A DNA stretch of 9,923 nt from Thiotrichaceae bacterium. Its GTDB lineage: Bacteria > Pseudomonadota > Gammaproteobacteria > Thiotrichales > Thiotrichaceae. Shown here in pieces: positions 1-6,793 of this stretch. Under the pieces are notes generated by a model. The model did no database searches, was not told where the DNA came from, and was given only the letters and a program-made list of their open reading frames with translations. How positions within the stretch are numbered: position 1 is the first letter of the stretch; every line of letters begins with the position of its first letter. The stretch is taken from NCBI GenBank assembly GCA_027024625.1, contig JALVRY010000403.1, forward strand, positions 1 through 9,923, given 5' to 3'. A program made the translations under genes and the position numbers.

Positions 1-62
1 TCTAATGCTTCCATTGCAGATTCAAAGTCGGTAGGGAGTTTCTTTTTTGATTTTCTTGCCAT
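1..62 (-). CDS. xseB: Exodeoxyribonuclease VII small subunit, N-terminal fragment (partial)
   Basis: Only the first 20 codons lie in the window; the gene continues past the left edge. Reading the minus strand from the ATG at 62-60 gives MARKSKKKLPTDFESAMEAL and then an acidic residue. A short basic leader followed by F-E-x-A-hydrophobic-x-x-L is the standard start of XseB, which in E. coli begins with a lysine-rich leader and then SFEKALSEL. XseB binds along XseA to form exonuclease VII, a cytoplasmic nuclease that degrades single-stranded DNA into oligonucleotides. No good Shine-Dalgarno is seen upstream on the minus strand. The gene is divergent from ahpC, with a palindromic element between them. 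In many gammaproteobacteria xseB is followed by ispA and dxs, which would lie outside the window. The identity rests on a 20-residue match, so it is probable rather than certain. Confidence 0.75.
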   Translation of the reverse strand, partial: MARKSKKKLPTDFESAMEAL

Positions 63-143
63 TGTTAGTAATTTGCTCAATTTAGGGATGCCATAACAAC
101 GGAAGGTTACAAGTAATGTCTATTAATGTCTATGCGACTCAAG

Positions 144-315
144 GCTATAGAGACTGTGCAAGTATTCATGAAACGCGAAAAAAATGGTTAAAATTCCCCA
201 GATTTTGTTTAAAAATGAAGCTAATAGCAGGCTATTGGCTGAATTTTTAAACAAAATCTGGAAAATTTTTCCTCATTTTTTCGCAGTCCCAGAATATTTG
301 CACAGTCTCTATAGC
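144..315. mobile_element. 172-bp palindromic MITE-like element
   Basis: The first and last 18 bases (144-161 and 298-315) are perfect inverted repeats containing GAGACTGTGCAA. The whole element is symmetric about 229/230: the two 86-base halves pair at about 80% of positions by hand alignment, including an uninterrupted 19-bp stretch (198-216 with 243-261). If the true ends are GAGACTGTGCAA, both are flanked by TATA, consistent with insertion at a TA or TATA target. It encodes no credible protein; the 61-codon reading frame that starts inside it at 184 is a by-product of AT-rich sequence. A full-length palindrome with intact ends and no coding capacity is typical of a non-autonomous MITE mobilised by a transposase elsewhere. 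It fills most of the 369-bp gap between xseB and ahpC and could affect the promoters of both. Confidence 0.75.
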
Positions 316-365
316 AAAATTATTCCATACACATTCCTAATTATTTATCCTTATAAATTCTCTGG

Positions 366-394
366 TTGAAAGTTATGAATATTGGCACTACAGT
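366..394 (+). promoter_or_regulatory. Candidate sigma-70-type promoter of ahpC
   Basis: TTGAAA (366-371) and TACAGT (389-394) are separated by 17 bp and lie about 40 bp upstream of the ahpC start, downstream of the palindromic element. The -10 matches the consensus at four of six positions. This is a match by eye; no operator for OxyR or an Fnr-type protein was recognised. Confidence 0.35.
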
Positions 395-417
395 TCACCG
401 TTGAATTTACCAAAAAT

Positions 418-424
418 TAAGGAG
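418..424 (+). promoter_or_regulatory. Strong ribosome binding site of ahpC
   Basis: TAAGGAG ends 7 bases before the ATG at 432. It is the clearest Shine-Dalgarno in the window, it fixes the ahpC start, and it suggests high translation, as expected for an abundant peroxidase. Confidence 0.7.
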
Positions 425-431
425 AAAACAC

Positions 432-1037
432 ATGGCAGTTCTTGTAGGCCGTCCCGCACCAGATTTCACAGCTCCAGCGGTATTAGGCGATGGAAGTATC
501 GTTGAGGATTATAACTTTCTTAGTGCAACAGACGGAAAATACCGTGTTGTATTTTTCTACCCACTAGATTTTACTTTTGTATGTCCATCTGAGTTAATTG
601 CTTTTGATCACCGTTTAGAAGAATTCACAAAGCGTAATGTTGAAGTGGTTGGTGTTTCAATTGATTCACACTTCACTCACAACGCATGGCGTAATACACC
701 GATTAATGAAGGTGGAATTGGTCCAGTTAAATATCCATTGGTTGCAGATATGACGCATTCAATCTGTAAAGACTACGATGTAGAATTACCAGATGGCTCA
801 GTTGCATTCCGTGGTTCATTCTTGATTGATAGAGAAGGCAATGTGCGTCATCAAGTGGTTAATGATTTACCTTTAGGTCGTAATATTGATGAGATGCTTC
901 GCATGATTGACGCACTACAGTTTACTGAAGAGCATGGTGAAGTTTGTCCTGCTGGTTGGAATCAGGGTGATAAGGGTATGGACGCATCACCAGAAGGTGT
1001 TGCACAGTACCTATCTGAAGAAGCAGATAAACTTTAA
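432..1037 (+). CDS. ahpC: Typical 2-Cys peroxiredoxin (AhpC/Prx1 type)
   Basis: A 201-residue cytoplasmic thiol peroxidase that reduces hydrogen peroxide, organic hydroperoxides and probably peroxynitrite. The peroxidatic cysteine is C51 in the motif PLDFTFVCP, with T48 and R127 completing the usual active site. The resolving cysteine is C172 in GEVCPAGW near the C-terminus, so the enzyme should form intersubunit disulfides and assemble as dimers or a decamer. Length and domain order are complete for the Prx1 group. It has the GGIG loop (94-97), equivalent to the GGLG of sensitive peroxiredoxins, but YL (193-194) at the place where the C-terminal YF motif sits, so it may resist over-oxidation. 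No ahpF lies next to it; thioredoxin or another reductase may recycle it. The start is set by TAAGGAG at 418-424. It converges on the Fnr-like gene and shares its terminator. Family assignment is firm. Confidence 0.95.
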   Translation: MAVLVGRPAPDFTAPAVLGDGSIVEDYNFLSATDGKYRVVFFYPLDFTFVCPSELIAFDHRLEEFTKRNVEVVGVSIDSHFTHNAWRNTPINEGGIGPVKYPLVADMTHSICKDYDVELPDGSVAFRGSFLIDREGNVRHQVVNDLPLGRNIDEMLRMIDALQFTEEHGEVCPAGWNQGDKGMDASPEGVAQYLSEEADKL

Positions 1038-1092
1038 TTGAGTACAAGAGAATAGGGGAGTTAGTTCAGTATTTCTCTATTCGATAAGTTTG

Positions 1093-1133
1093 ATAACTTT
1101 ATTACCCCTATGTTATAGGGGTAATAAAGTTAT
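1093..1133. terminator. Perfect 19-bp hairpin, shared bidirectional terminator
   Basis: Arms 1093-1111 and 1115-1133 are perfectly complementary around a 3-base loop (GTT), with an ACCCCTAT/ATAGGGGT core. It lies between the ahpC stop and the convergent Fnr-like gene and overlaps that gene's stop codon (1130-1132). There is no clean T-run after the stem on either strand, but the outer stem is A/T-rich and the symmetry suits termination from both sides. Confidence 0.75.
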
Positions 1134-1858
1134 AAAGCAGACCCCGCAAGTTCTTGCAATTCTTTAAGGTTGATTATTTTCAGCTTATTGTGGCGACATT
1201 CCATTATTTTGTCATTGTGAAATTCAACAATAACTCGGCTAAGGTGTACGGGTGTGATACCGATAGCGTCAGCAATATCCTCTCGGCTAAGTGGAATAGA
1301 AATAATATCTGCTGTGTTGATACCGCGACGTTCTAATCGTCGGACTAAATCTGCTAAGAAAAATGCAATTTTGTGTCGAGTCTGAGCTCTTCCTACAATG
1401 GATAGTTTAAGCTTACATGCTACATTTTGTTTGTTCTGAATTTCCATCAAGCGTTTAATGAGATTTATGTCATTCTCTAATAAATGATCAATCGCACTCG
1501 GTGTAAATGAACAAAACTTACATTCAGTTAGTGTCATTACAGAGTAGTCAATCGTTTGCTCTGGGTCAGTTTGGTAGCCTAAGAAGTCACCCGGTAAGGC
1601 AATATGAACAATTTGTCGTTGTCCATCTTGTAACTGTTTATAGCAAATTGCCCAGCCTTCCTTGAGAGTATAAGCAGCTTTATGAACTTCACCTTCCCTA
1701 AATAAATACTCGTTGCGTTCTAGTAATAATTGCGATGAACGATACTTTTGTCGCTCACTCAATACTAAATCTGCTGAACCCGGTTCAAACCATGCAAACT
1801 GGCGTGCTTCACAGTCCATACATGAAGACTGTAAGTTAGCAGGTATTTTTTTTGGCAT
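1130..1858 (-). CDS. Crp/Fnr-family regulator with two CxxC pairs
   Basis: A 242-residue transcription factor with a cyclic-nucleotide-binding-like beta-roll (about 40-125), a dimerisation helix (about 128-158) and a winged helix-turn-helix (about 165-232; LSREDIADAIG then TPVHLSRVI). It resembles E. coli FNR in order and length. Cysteines C13 and C16 match FNR C20 and C23, and C116 matches FNR C122. FNR C29 has no counterpart, but an extra C113 makes a second CxxC. An Fe-S or other redox/metal centre is possible but unproven. No cAMP-contacting Arg-Ser pair is evident after PGDFLG. In the recognition helix, FNR's DNA-contacting Glu is replaced by V204 while S207 and R208 remain, so the target probably differs from TTGAT-N4-ATCAA. 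The start is supported by AAGGA (minus strand, 1872-1868), 9 bases upstream. It is divergent from the RND adaptor, a possible target. Confidence 0.9.
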   Translation of the reverse strand: MPKKIPANLQSSCMDCEARQFAWFEPGSADLVLSERQKYRSSQLLLERNEYLFREGEVHKAAYTLKEGWAICYKQLQDGQRQIVHIALPGDFLGYQTDPEQTIDYSVMTLTECKFCSFTPSAIDHLLENDINLIKRLMEIQNKQNVACKLKLSIVGRAQTRHKIAFFLADLVRRLERRGINTADIISIPLSREDIADAIGITPVHLSRVIVEFHNDKIMECRHNKLKIINLKELQELAGSAL

Positions 1859-2171
1859 AGTTGTGCATCCTTATGTGACTAGCTCCAATAAACTAAATCA
1901 TCCGCATGTTACATATTTTTAACATAAAAGAACATTTGTTATCTACGAAATATTAACTATGGCTTAAAGTAAATCCGTATTAAGTTATTTGCGGCAATGT
2001 TGATACATCTTTTTACCATTATGTAGTGGGCTGAATGAAATATTGAGAGAGACATATAGGAACATGCTTCGCCAAAAATAAAGATTACTCTATAATTTTA
2101 TCGTTATTTAAGCGTTTGGATGCTATAACACAATGCTATCCGTTCATCGTTACATGGTACAAAATAAACAC
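1859..2171. promoter_or_regulatory. Divergent intergenic control region, regulator / RND adaptor
   Basis: This 313-bp gap should hold the promoters of both divergent genes. On the plus strand there is a perfect TATAAT at 2091-2096, about 75 bp before the adaptor start, but its -35 region (around 2068-2073) is poor, so activator dependence is possible. An inverted repeat, ATGTTA (1906-1911) / TAACAT (1920-1925) with an 8-bp spacer, lies near the regulator's start. No TTGAT-N4-ATCAA or TGTGA-N6-TCACA site was found. Confidence 0.4.
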
Positions 2172-3314
2172 ATGAAAACATCATCTTCTAAAAAAATCAG
2201 ATTGAAAATTGCGAGCCTAGTCATTGGATTAGGTTTATTCACATCTCCAGTGCTGCAATCTGCTGAAATAATTACTGTTGGGGAAACCAGCGCAAAAGCG
2301 ACATCAACACTTGGGAGTTCAGTTGTACCTAAAAAACAGGTATTACTATCAGCACAGATTCCAGGCCGTATACTTTCACTCGCGGGAAAGGTTGGAACAA
2401 GCTATAGACAGGGGGATGTTATTGCAGAGATTGATCCAACGGCATTACTAGCAAAACGTAATAGTGTTGTTGCTCAAATTTCAATGGCTCAAGCGAATTT
2501 ATATAATGCACAAGTACAGTATCAACGTGAAGTTATTACACCTAGACGTGATGATATTTCTGCAATGCCGGGTTTTGGTTTTCCTGCCATGATGGATCAG
2601 TTTATAACTCGCCCGATGGCAGATATGATGGGAACAACAGATTCGGATGTTAGTGAACATGCTGATTTGATTAATAGCCAAACCGCAGTATCTCAGGCAA
2701 ATTTTGCACTGCAACAAGCACAAGCTCAGTTGCAAGAGATTGATTCGTCGTTACGCGATTCAAAAACGATAGCGCCTTTTGATGGCATGATCATAAAAAA
2801 AATGGCTGAGGTGGGTGATACGGTTCAACCTGGGCAGCCATTGGTTGAACTGGGGTATACCTCTGCGCTTCAATTACAAGCAGATGTGCCATCGGGCTTG
2901 ATCTCTGGCTTAAAGCAAGGTGGAAAAGTCAATGCTAAATTAGGCGGTAAGGTGGTACAAGCTACGGTTGCTGAAATACACCCTGTAGCTGACCCTGAGC
3001 GTCATACCATTGTAGTAAAATTTGATTTACCTACTGGAGTGAAGGCTTATCCAGGTATGTATGCAGAGGTCATGGTACCTCTCAGTAGTAATCGTGATAG
3101 CAGTACGGTAACTATACCTAAAACAGCCTTATTAAAAGGTCGAAGTTTGCCTAGCGTGCTAGTCGTACAAGGGGATGCTTCTGTTTTACGTTTAGTTCGC
3201 TTGGGCAGTGAAGGTGCTGATGGAGTCTTGGAGGTTGTATCTGGTTTAACGGCTGGTGATAAAGTTATCAATAACCCTCCATCTGGTGTCGCTTCGGGTT
3301 GGTTGCCACAATAA
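2172..3314 (+). CDS. RND efflux periplasmic adaptor (membrane fusion protein, HlyD/AcrA-like)
   Basis: A 380-residue periplasmic adaptor linking an inner-membrane RND pump to an outer-membrane channel. The start at 2172 was chosen over in-frame ATGs at 2133 and 2154 because it puts a normal signal peptide at the very N-terminus (basic residues 7-12, hydrophobic core 13-27, likely cleavage near QSA-E); no start has a good Shine-Dalgarno. There is no lipobox cysteine. Order: first half of the lipoyl-like domain (about 50-90), coiled-coil hairpin strand (91-121), an unusual methionine-rich tip insert (about 122-165, with M132, M140, M141, M149, M152 and M153), return strand (166-198), second lipoyl half with APFDG at 201-205 (to about 228), beta-barrel (about 230-305) and membrane-proximal domain with IPKTAL (315-320). 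It is followed by the pump gene in the same direction. The substrate is unknown. Family assignment is firm. Confidence 0.9.
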   Translation: MKTSSSKKIRLKIASLVIGLGLFTSPVLQSAEIITVGETSAKATSTLGSSVVPKKQVLLSAQIPGRILSLAGKVGTSYRQGDVIAEIDPTALLAKRNSVVAQISMAQANLYNAQVQYQREVITPRRDDISAMPGFGFPAMMDQFITRPMADMMGTTDSDVSEHADLINSQTAVSQANFALQQAQAQLQEIDSSLRDSKTIAPFDGMIIKKMAEVGDTVQPGQPLVELGYTSALQLQADVPSGLISGLKQGGKVNAKLGGKVVQATVAEIHPVADPERHTIVVKFDLPTGVKAYPGMYAEVMVPLSSNRDSSTVTIPKTALLKGRSLPSVLVVQGDASVLRLVRLGSEGADGVLEVVSGLTAGDKVINNPPSGVASGWLPQ

Positions 3315-3514
3315 ACTATTGGGTTCTCTATTGATGACTTCTCATTCATTAAAGTCACTATAGAAGCACCCCTGTAAAATAAAGTGGATGCTTATTGCTC
3401 AGTGATAAGCTTCCACTCAACTCTTTAGAGGATTTCTCTCTAATTTTTACCCCAATCCTTCCATTTGTGAAAAGGATGCTGGTACTTATTCAACAATAAG
3501 CTTTGGGCTTTATA
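3315..3514 (+). promoter_or_regulatory. Hairpin-bearing spacer inside the RND gene pair
   Basis: This 200-bp spacer separates adaptor and pump genes. The main structure has arms 3383-3395 and 3405-3417 (12 of 13 pairs, 9-base loop). Weaker ones are ATCCTT/AAGGAT (3455-3460 / 3472-3477) and CTTATT/AATAAG (3485-3490 / 3495-3500), the latter ending 14 bases before the pump start. No T-run follows the main stem, so a partial terminator, an RNA-stability element or a processing site are all possible. Confidence 0.5.
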
Positions 3515-6500
3515 ATGAACGATGAAAATAACTCTCACTCTGATGATTTAGCAACAGCCAAGCCTGAACATAATCTAGGTGTTGCTGGTGGTATGGCAAA
3601 AGCGTTTATCACATCACCATTGTCCCTGTTATTACTGCTAAGTTTCTTTGCCGTTGGTGCTTTAGGCTTGATGAGTACACCCCGTCAAGAGGATCCTCAA
3701 ATTTCTGTTCCAATGGCAGATATTTATGTGAAGTATCCGGGAGCATCAGCGAAAGAAGTTGAAAGCCTTATTGCAAGACCATTGGAGGGAATCTTGTCAG
3801 AAATGACAGGGGTTGACCATGTATATTCTGCTTCTCAGCATGGCATGGCGATGGTAACAGTGCAGTTTGAGGTTGGTGAGAATTTTGAAAAATCCCTAGT
3901 TAAACTCTACAACAAAATTTCATCAAATAGGGATAGAATGCCGATAGGTGCAATGGAGCCATTAATTAAGCCTAAGAGTGTTGATGATGTTCCCGTTGTG
4001 ACATTAACTCTGTGGTCTAACACGGTTGATGATGCAACTTTGAAATTAATGAGTTTGGATTTATTACAGTCACTACGTGAAGTGCCGAACACTAGCCAAA
4101 GCTTTATCGTTAGCGGCCGTAGTGAACAAGTTCGTATAGAAATTTTACCCGAACGCCTTGCAACCTATGGTGTTTCATTAGATCAAATTGCTCAAGCAAT
4201 TCAGGGGGCAAATTCTGAGCGACGTGCAGGAACAGTAGAGCCTAAAGATAACTCAATCAATGTTTATACAGGGTCATTTTTAACATCAGCAGAAGATATT
4301 AAACGCTTGATGGTAGCCGTTGTCGGAGGAAGTCCTGTTTACATTAGAGATGTGGCTAATGTTATAGAAGGGACAAGTGTTGCAGAAAAAGCAGTAGGGT
4401 ATTACACAGGCAATAACCAAGATGAATCGAAAGAAGTTGCGGTTAATGCCTCTGCTGTCACCATCGCCGTTGCCAAAAAACATGCCACCAACGGTGTCGA
4501 AGTTGCCAAAGCAATTATTGCCAAGGTGGAGGATTTAAAAGGGCGGATGATTCCAGATGATGTGCATGTGGAAATTACACGTGACTATGGAGCGTCGGCA
4601 AAAGAAAAAGTTGATCATTTGTTAATGAAGCTGGTTATTGCAACCGGCATTGTAACAATCTTAGTGCTGTTTTTTCTTGGCTGGCGTGCTGCTTTAGTTG
4701 TTACATTAGTCATACCCTCTGTAATTACTACGACTGTGTTTGCGGCATGGTTATTAGGTTTAACGATTGATCGCGTTAGCTTATTTGCCCTGATATTTTC
4801 AATTGGTATCTTAGTTGATGATGCCATAGTTGTGGTTGAAAATATCTACCGTCGTTGGTTGCTTGATCATAGTTTAAGTGTAGAAGTTGCAGTTGATGCT
4901 GTACGTGAGGTAGGTAACCCAACTATTTTAGCAACAGCTACTGTTATTGCGGCATTGATTCCGATGGGAATGGTAGGGGGAATGATGGGGCCGTATATGT
5001 CTCCTATTCCTGTTTTAGGCTCAGTCGCAATGCTGATTTCTTTGTTTGCGGCATTTGCATTTACCCCTTGGTTGACTTATCGCTTTAAACCTAGTTTAGA
5101 GAACTTAGATGAAGCTGCCGAAAAGGAACATAGGCAGGCGGCTGCTGTTGAAAGACTCTTCCGTGGAATGATTATTCCGCTGATACGTGATACCAAGAAA
5201 GGTTACACACTGATTGCTGCTATTGTTATTGTGTTTTTCTTATTTATGGGGCTGTTTTATACACACGGTGTAAAAGTAAAGCTACTTCCGTTGGATAACA
5301 AGCCTGAATTTAATGTTGTTATTAACTTTCCAGAAGGTACGGCGTTGCCCGTTACGGCAAATGCGACTGATGAGCTAGCGAAAGCACTTAAAAAGTTTCC
5401 TGAAGTGAAAGCATTGCAGACCTATGTGGGAACAGCTTCTCCTTTCAATTTCAATGGTTTTGTGCGTCATTATTATCTTAGACAATCACCATGGCAAGCT
5501 GATATTCAGGTGCAATTAGTTCCTAAGCATGATCGTGAACGCACAAGCCATGAGATAGCTGTGGAAGCTAGAGAGAAGCTAACACCATTGGCTAAAGCAG
5601 CAGGTGCAAAAATCCAAATTGTTGAGATGCCACCAGGTCCACCGGTACTTCAATCTGTTGTTGCTGAAATTTATGGGCCTGATGCGGAAACACGTCGTCA
5701 AGTGGCCGCTGATGTTACTAAAATGTTTGAGCAGGCAGAGAACTTGGGAGATGTTGATAATTTGATGGAAGCTCCGCACAGTATTTTACGTTTTCATGTG
5801 GATACCGAAAAAGCTCAGCGAAATAATATCTCAGTTGATGATATTAATCGTTCACTTGAAATGACAATGGGTGGGTTTGTATTGGGTGATGTTAAAAGTA
5901 GTGCCAGCATATCGCAAAGACAGTTAGAACCTAAAATTATTACCATTCAAGTGCCGTTAGCTGTACGTTCACAGATCAATCGTTTGATTCAATTGCCTGT
6001 TTCTAATCGTTTTGGACAAACAATTGCATTATCAGAACTTGGTACCTTTAGCCAAGAGCAGGAAGATGCGCCTATATATCATAAGGATTTACGTCCAGTT
6101 GAGTTTGTTACAGCAGAAACTATTGGTGACTTAGCTGCTCCTGTCTACGGTCAATTTGAAGTCGAAGAAATTATTAAGAAGTCAGGCTATCGTACTCCTG
6201 ATAATGTAGAACTAAAAGCCTTTTGGTGCATTATGGATTGTGCCCAAGAAGATACCAGTCAGTTTGATTGGGGAGGAGAGTGGACTGTAACATGGGAAAC
6301 ATTCCATGATATGGGGATTGCCTTTATGGGAGCGTTGGTGTTGATTTATATGGTGATCGTGGCTCAATTTGGTAACTTTATATTACCTGCTGTCATTATG
6401 GCTCCAATTCCTCTCACCTTGATTGGTATTATGCCAGGCCATTGGTTAATGGGTGCAGATTTTACCGCTACTTCAATGATTGGGTTTATTGCATTGGCAG

Positions 6501-6793
6501 GAATTATTGTTCGAAATTCAATTCTGCTAGTGGATTTTTCTCGTCAATGTGTAGTGGATGAAGGAATGGCCGTAACCGAAGCGGTGATAAAAGCCTGCGA
6601 GGCAAGAACTCGTCCAATTGCAATTACTGCCTTAGCCCTCATTGGTGGCTCAATGGTAATTTTAGATGATCCTATCTTCCAAGGAATGGCTGTTTCCCTG
6701 ATCTTTGGTGGTGCTGTTTCAACTATCCTAACTTTATTAGTTATCCCACTTGGTTGTATTAGTGCAGGTAAAGCCCTCGGCGGAAAGTGTTAA
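3515..6793 (+). CDS. RND-family efflux pump, inner-membrane permease subunit
   Basis: A 1092-residue resistance-nodulation-division transporter, full length for AcrB-like pumps. It should form a trimer and export compounds using the proton gradient. TM1 is at about 31-52. After the first periplasmic loop, TM2-6 span about 371-520, with the paired aspartates D435/D436 in GILVDDAIVVVENIYR, the known proton-relay position of TM4. TM7 (about 564-582) precedes the second periplasmic loop, and TM8-12 span about 933-1083. R1000 (VRNSILLVDF) sits where AcrB has its relay lysine. The DD motif fits drug/hydrophobe pumps better than the heavy-metal CusA type. C905 and C909 (CIMDC) lie in the periplasm just before TM8 and could form a disulfide or bind metal. 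The ATG at 3515 is preferred to an in-frame TTG at 3503; neither has a strong Shine-Dalgarno. No outer-membrane factor gene follows. Substrate unknown. Confidence 0.93.
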   Translation: MNDENNSHSDDLATAKPEHNLGVAGGMAKAFITSPLSLLLLLSFFAVGALGLMSTPRQEDPQISVPMADIYVKYPGASAKEVESLIARPLEGILSEMTGVDHVYSASQHGMAMVTVQFEVGENFEKSLVKLYNKISSNRDRMPIGAMEPLIKPKSVDDVPVVTLTLWSNTVDDATLKLMSLDLLQSLREVPNTSQSFIVSGRSEQVRIEILPERLATYGVSLDQIAQAIQGANSERRAGTVEPKDNSINVYTGSFLTSAEDIKRLMVAVVGGSPVYIRDVANVIEGTSVAEKAVGYYTGNNQDESKEVAVNASAVTIAVAKKHATNGVEVAKAIIAKVEDLKGRMIPDDVHVEITRDYGASAKEKVDHLLMKLVIATGIVTILVLFFLGWRAALVVTLVIPSVITTTVFAAWLLGLTIDRVSLFALIFSIGILVDDAIVVVENIYRRWLLDHSLSVEVAVDAVREVGNPTILATATVIAALIPMGMVGGMMGPYMSPIPVLGSVAMLISLFAAFAFTPWLTYRFKPSLENLDEAAEKEHRQAAAVERLFRGMIIPLIRDTKKGYTLIAAIVIVFFLFMGLFYTHGVKVKLLPLDNKPEFNVVINFPEGTALPVTANATDELAKALKKFPEVKALQTYVGTASPFNFNGFVRHYYLRQSPWQADIQVQLVPKHDRERTSHEIAVEAREKLTPLAKAAGAKIQIVEMPPGPPVLQSVVAEIYGPDAETRRQVAADVTKMFEQAENLGDVDNLMEAPHSILRFHVDTEKAQRNNISVDDINRSLEMTMGGFVLGDVKSSASISQRQLEPKIITIQVPLAVRSQINRLIQLPVSNRFGQTIALSELGTFSQEQEDAPIYHKDLRPVEFVTAETIGDLAAPVYGQFEVEEIIKKSGYRTPDNVELKAFWCIMDCAQEDTSQFDWGGEWTVTWETFHDMGIAFMGALVLIYMVIVAQFGNFILPAVIMAPIPLTLIGIMPGHWLMGADFTATSMIGFIALAGIIVRNSILLVDFSRQCVVDEGMAVTEAVIKACEARTRPIAITALALIGGSMVILDDPIFQGMAVSLIFGGAVSTILTLLVIPLGCISAGKALGGKC

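Noticed and set aside
184..369. 61-codon plus-strand reading frame before ahpC
   Set aside because: Most of it lies inside the palindromic element, it has no ribosome binding site, and its composition follows the A/T-rich inverted repeat. Treated as non-coding.
1713..1922. 69-codon plus-strand reading frame over the start of the Fnr-like gene
   Set aside because: Antisense to conserved codons of the regulator with no RBS or domain.
1990..2020. TTGAT at about 1999 as an Fnr half-site
   Set aside because: The matching ATCAA half is missing at the required 4-bp spacing, and the regulator's recognition helix differs from FNR.
2133..2171. Upstream in-frame starts for the RND adaptor (2133 and 2154)
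   Set aside because: They add a polar 7-13 residue leader before the signal peptide and have no Shine-Dalgarno. The start at 2172 gives a normal signal sequence.
3047..3358. 103-codon minus-strand reading frame overlapping the adaptor gene's 3' end
   Set aside because: It lies largely antisense to a well-supported domain of the adaptor and its translation shows no recognisable domain. A shadow of the real gene.
3503..6793. Heavy-metal (CusA-type) assignment for the RND pump
   Set aside because: TM4 carries the DD pair in GILVDDAIVVVEN typical of hydrophobe/drug pumps; the CusA-type signature was not seen. Cys and Met features alone are not enough.
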